From CAVVGB01 sp963747715 (lineage in GTDB: Bacteria > Actinomycetota > Thermoleophilia > Gaiellales > Gaiellaceae): a stretch of 64,000 nucleotides of DNA. The notes below the pieces were generated by a model. The model worked only from the letters and a program-made list of their open reading frames with translations, had not been told where the DNA came from and did not search any database. The position numbers and the translations under genes were made by a program. How positions within the stretch are numbered: position 1 is the first letter of the stretch; the number at the start of each line of letters is the position of its first letter. The stretch lies in assembly GCA_963747715.1 (NCBI GenBank), contig CAVVGB010000003.1, positions 310,001 through 374,000 on the forward strand. Reading direction: 5' to 3'. This document shows positions 61,617-64,000 of this stretch, piece after piece.

Positions 61617-61725
61617 TACAGTTTGTAACTCATGCGATTTGGCCTTAGCACCTAAGTAGGAGAGCCGGCAGCGGCGCGCGCCGCTGGCATGACTCTCCCA
61701 CGGCCTCTCGAAAGAGAGGCTTTTT
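61617..61725 (+). promoter_or_regulatory. Candidate transcription attenuator of leuS
   Basis: A TACAGT box (61617-61622) is followed by a tiny open frame (61632-61655), then GGAGAG (segment 1, 61659-61664), a strong hairpin CAGCGGCG-CGCCGCTG, CTCTCC (segment 2, 61693-61698), and an intrinsic terminator GCCTCTC-GAAA-GAGAGGC followed by T5 (61703-61725). Segment 1 can pair with segment 2 or with the terminator's 5' arm. The terminator ends 5 bp before the leuS ribosome site. This is the layout of a translation-linked attenuator. The mechanism is inferred. Confidence 0.6.
61632..61655 (+). CDS. Putative leader peptide MRFGLST
   Basis: ATG-CGA-TTT-GGC-CTT-AGC-ACC-TAA, starting about 10 bp after a TACAGT box, so the transcript start would be near the ATG. 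It has one Leu, encoded by CTT, a rare codon in this GC-rich genome. The stop codon lies 3 bp before segment 1 of the attenuator. One Leu codon is few for a classical attenuator, so the call is tentative. Confidence 0.35.
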   Translation: MRFGLST

Positions 61726-61738
61726 CGTTCAAGGAGAC

Positions 61739-64000
61739 ATGTTGGAGCGATACGAGCCGGAGAAGATCGAGGCCAAGTGGCAAGAGGTCTGGGAGCGCGA
61801 GCGCGCGTACGCGGTCCCGAACCCGGACGCGCCGCAGGCCGACGACGAGCTCAAGACCTACGTGCTCGAGATGCTCCCGTACCCGTCGGGCGAGCTGCAC
61901 ATGGGTCACGTCTTGAACTACACGCTCGGCGACGTCGTCGCGCACCTGCGCCGCCGCTCCGGCTTCCGCGTGCTGCGCCCGATGGGCTACGACGCGTTCG
62001 GGCTGCCCGCCGAGAACGCGGCCATCCGGGAGGGCCGGCACCCGCGCACGGTCACCGAGGAGAACATCGCCGCCATCCGCACGCAGGCCAAGCGAATGGG
62101 CTGGTCGATCGACTGGGAGCGCGAGGTCTCGACGCACGAGCCCGAGTACTACAAGTGGACCCAGTGGCTCTTCCTCAAGTTCTACGAGGCAGGTCTCGCG
62201 TACAGAAAGGAAGCGCCCGTCAACTGGTGCCCGAACGACCAGACAGTGCTCGCCAACGAGCAGGTCATCGACGGGCGCTGCGAGCGCTGCGGCTTCGAGG
62301 TCGAAGCGAAGAATCTCGAGCAGTGGTTCTTCCGCATCACGGCCTACGCCGACCGCCTGCTCGAGGAGATGGAGCTGCTCGAGTCCTGGCCGGAGCGCGT
62401 GCTCGCGATGCAGCGGAACTGGATCGGCCGCTCGGAGGGCGCCGAGGTCATCTTCCACATCGAGGAGCTCGACATCGACGTGCCGGTGTTCACGACCAGG
62501 CCGGACACGCTGTTCGGGGCCACCTTCTTCGTGCTCGCGCCCGAGCATCCGCTCATTCCGAAGCTCGTGGAGGGGACGGGCCACGGGGACGAGGTGCTGT
62601 CGTACGCACGCCACGCGGCTGCACAGCCGTCCGTCGAGCGCACCGATCCGGACAAGGAGAAGAGCGGGGTCTCCACGGGGCGCTTTGCGACGAACCCGGT
62701 CAACGACCACCGCTTACCGATCTGGGTCGCCGACTACGTCCTCATGGAGTATGGCACCGGCGCCGTCATGGCGGTCCCCGCGCACGACGAGCGCGACTTC
62801 GCCTTCGCGCAGCGATACGACCTGCCGGTACAGGTGGTCGTCGTCCCGGCCGAGGGAGAGGTTCCGGAAGGCGGGGCGTACGTCGGACACTCCGACGACG
62901 AGCGACTCGTCGAGTCGGCGCAGTTCTCCGGCATGTCGAGTTCCGAGGCGAAGAAGGCGATCGTCGAGTCGCTCGAGCGGCGCGAGAAGGGTCGTCCCGC
63001 CGTTGGGTATCGCCTGCGCGACTGGCTCCTGTCCCGCCAGCGCTACTGGGGCTGCCCGATCCCGATCCTCTACTGCGACGAGTGCGGGCTGGTCCCCGTC
63101 CCCGACAGCGACCTGCCCGTGCTCCTCCCCGACGTCGAGGAGTACCTGCCGAAGGGACGCTCGCCGCTCGCGGCCGCCGAGGAATGGGTGACGACCGCGT
63201 GCCCCTCCTGCGGCGGGCAAGCGCGCCGCGAGACGGACACGATGGACACGTTCGTCGACTCGTCGTGGTACTTCATGCGCTACTGCGACCCGCATAACGG
63301 AGCGGCCCCGTTCGATCGCTCGGTCGCGGACTACTGGCTGCCGGTCAACCAGTACATCGGCGGGATCGAGCACGCGATCCTCCACCTCATGTACGCGCGC
63401 TTCTTCGCCAAGGTGATGAACGACCTCGACATCGTCGGCTTCCGTGAGCCGTTCGCGCGGCTGTTCAACCAGGGGATGCTCTATTACCGCGGCGCCAAGA
63501 TGTCGAAGTCGAAGGGGAACGTCGTCGCGCCGGACGACATCGTCGCGCGCTACGGAGCGGACACCCTTCGGCTGTACATGCTGTTCATGGGGCCGGCCGA
63601 GCAGGACAAGGAGTGGCAGGACGCCGGCGTCGAGGGAATGAGCCGCTTTCTCGGGCGTCTCTGGCGGCTCGGCCTCGACGTGGCGGAGAACGGGGATAGC
63701 GGAGAAGCGTCAGGGCCTCTCGTACAGGCCGCGCACCGAACGATCGCGAAGGTGACCGACGACATCGAGCGACGCTTCCAGTTCAACACGCCCATCTCCG
63801 CCGTGATGGAGCTCGTCAACGACGTGTACGCGGCCCGCAAGGACGGGCCGAACGGGGACGGCGTGCGCTTCGCGACCGAGACGGCAGTGAGCCTCATCCA
63901 GCCCTACGCGCCGCACATCGCCGAGGAGCTGTGGGAGCGCCTCGGCCACGAGCGCCTCTGGGCCACGCCGTGGCCGCAGGCTGACCCGTCTCTGCTCGAG
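61739..64000 (+). CDS. leuS: Leucine--tRNA ligase, partial (3' end beyond window)
   Basis: 754 codons are visible without a stop, from ATG 61739. It opens LERYEPEKIEAKWQEVWER. The HIGH motif is MLPYPSGELHMGHVLNY, the editing domain has TTRPDTLFGATFFVLAPEHPL, and KMSKS is GAKMSKSKGNVVAPDD at about 63500. It charges tRNA-Leu; tRNA-Leu(TAG) lies at 31239. AAGGAG sits just before the start, 5 bp after the attenuator's T-run. Confidence 0.97.
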   Translation, partial: MLERYEPEKIEAKWQEVWERERAYAVPNPDAPQADDELKTYVLEMLPYPSGELHMGHVLNYTLGDVVAHLRRRSGFRVLRPMGYDAFGLPAENAAIREGRHPRTVTEENIAAIRTQAKRMGWSIDWEREVSTHEPEYYKWTQWLFLKFYEAGLAYRKEAPVNWCPNDQTVLANEQVIDGRCERCGFEVEAKNLEQWFFRITAYADRLLEEMELLESWPERVLAMQRNWIGRSEGAEVIFHIEELDIDVPVFTTRPDTLFGATFFVLAPEHPLIPKLVEGTGHGDEVLSYARHAAAQPSVERTDPDKEKSGVSTGRFATNPVNDHRLPIWVADYVLMEYGTGAVMAVPAHDERDFAFAQRYDLPVQVVVVPAEGEVPEGGAYVGHSDDERLVESAQFSGMSSSEAKKAIVESLERREKGRPAVGYRLRDWLLSRQRYWGCPIPILYCDECGLVPVPDSDLPVLLPDVEEYLPKGRSPLAAAEEWVTTACPSCGGQARRETDTMDTFVDSSWYFMRYCDPHNGAAPFDRSVADYWLPVNQYIGGIEHAILHLMYARFFAKVMNDLDIVGFREPFARLFNQGMLYYRGAKMSKSKGNVVAPDDIVARYGADTLRLYMLFMGPAEQDKEWQDAGVEGMSRFLGRLWRLGLDVAENGDSGEASGPLVQAAHRTIAKVTDDIERRFQFNTPISAVMELVNDVYAARKDGPNGDGVRFATETAVSLIQPYAPHIAEELWERLGHERLWATPWPQADPSLLE

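Noticed and set aside
61617..61738. T-box riboswitch ahead of leuS
   Set aside because: The conserved T-box sequence and specifier stem are not seen; a short leader frame with terminator fits better.

Overview
This 64 kb window is high-GC DNA with frequent GTG and TTG starts. It reads as a chromosomal segment of an actinobacterium. The gene order, an mreBCD cluster and the mix of small membrane families suggest a Thermoleophilia-like (Gaiellales/Solirubrobacterales) draft genome or MAG; this placement is inference. There are no rRNAs, CRISPR arrays, insertion sequences or phage modules. Seven intact tRNA genes are present (Pro-TGG, Gly-TCC, Arg-TCT, His-GTG, Arg-TCG, Leu-TAG, Ala-GGC).

Region 1 (1-6.9 kb) holds miscellaneous genes: the start of a secreted CAP-domain protein running off the left edge, an EamA exporter, an operon of DUF1059, STAS, CtaG and Tag, an AI-2E family permease, a tiny LPFTG-bearing membrane protein and an MBL-fold hydrolase.

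Region 2 (6.9-25.4 kb) is the most interesting part. Six copies of a 12-bp palindrome (consensus TCACCYGGGTGA) serve eight promoters. In every promoter the palindrome is followed by 10-11 bp, a single GGGNGA half-site, exactly 22 bp and a -10 hexamer of the form NANNNT. The controlled genes are nearly all envelope or stress type: DUF7144, SHOCT, HdeD, PF04020 and BrkB proteins, an AI-2E/UPF0104 fusion, a K+ channel, an MFS exporter, a PF04020-phosphodiesterase fusion, a class II amidotransferase and a glycogen debranching enzyme. A MalT-like LuxR regulator lies in the middle and is the natural candidate for binding these sites.

Region 3 (25.4-31.4 kb) has a small secreted two-cysteine protein, a truncated tRNA-Arg copy, a lone cyclic-nucleotide-binding protein, an L,D-transpeptidase, two convergent sulfotransferases, a second YihY/BrkB protein and several tRNAs.

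Region 4 (31.4-64 kb) is core: tig-clpP-clpX, a lipoprotein, two tandem cyclase-TPR proteins, valS-folC-ndk-methyltransferase-maf, mreB-mreC-mreD-PBP2-rodA, RNase E, rplU-rpmA-obg-nadD, TetR, rsfS, and leuS (cut by the right edge) behind a leader that looks like a transcription attenuator.

Eight reading-frame breaks are visible, seven of them in the first 18.4 kb, and one hits the normally essential obg. They look more like residual sequence errors than true pseudogenes. Many genes appear to be expressed from leaderless transcripts, with a TANNNT box 6-11 bp before the start codon.
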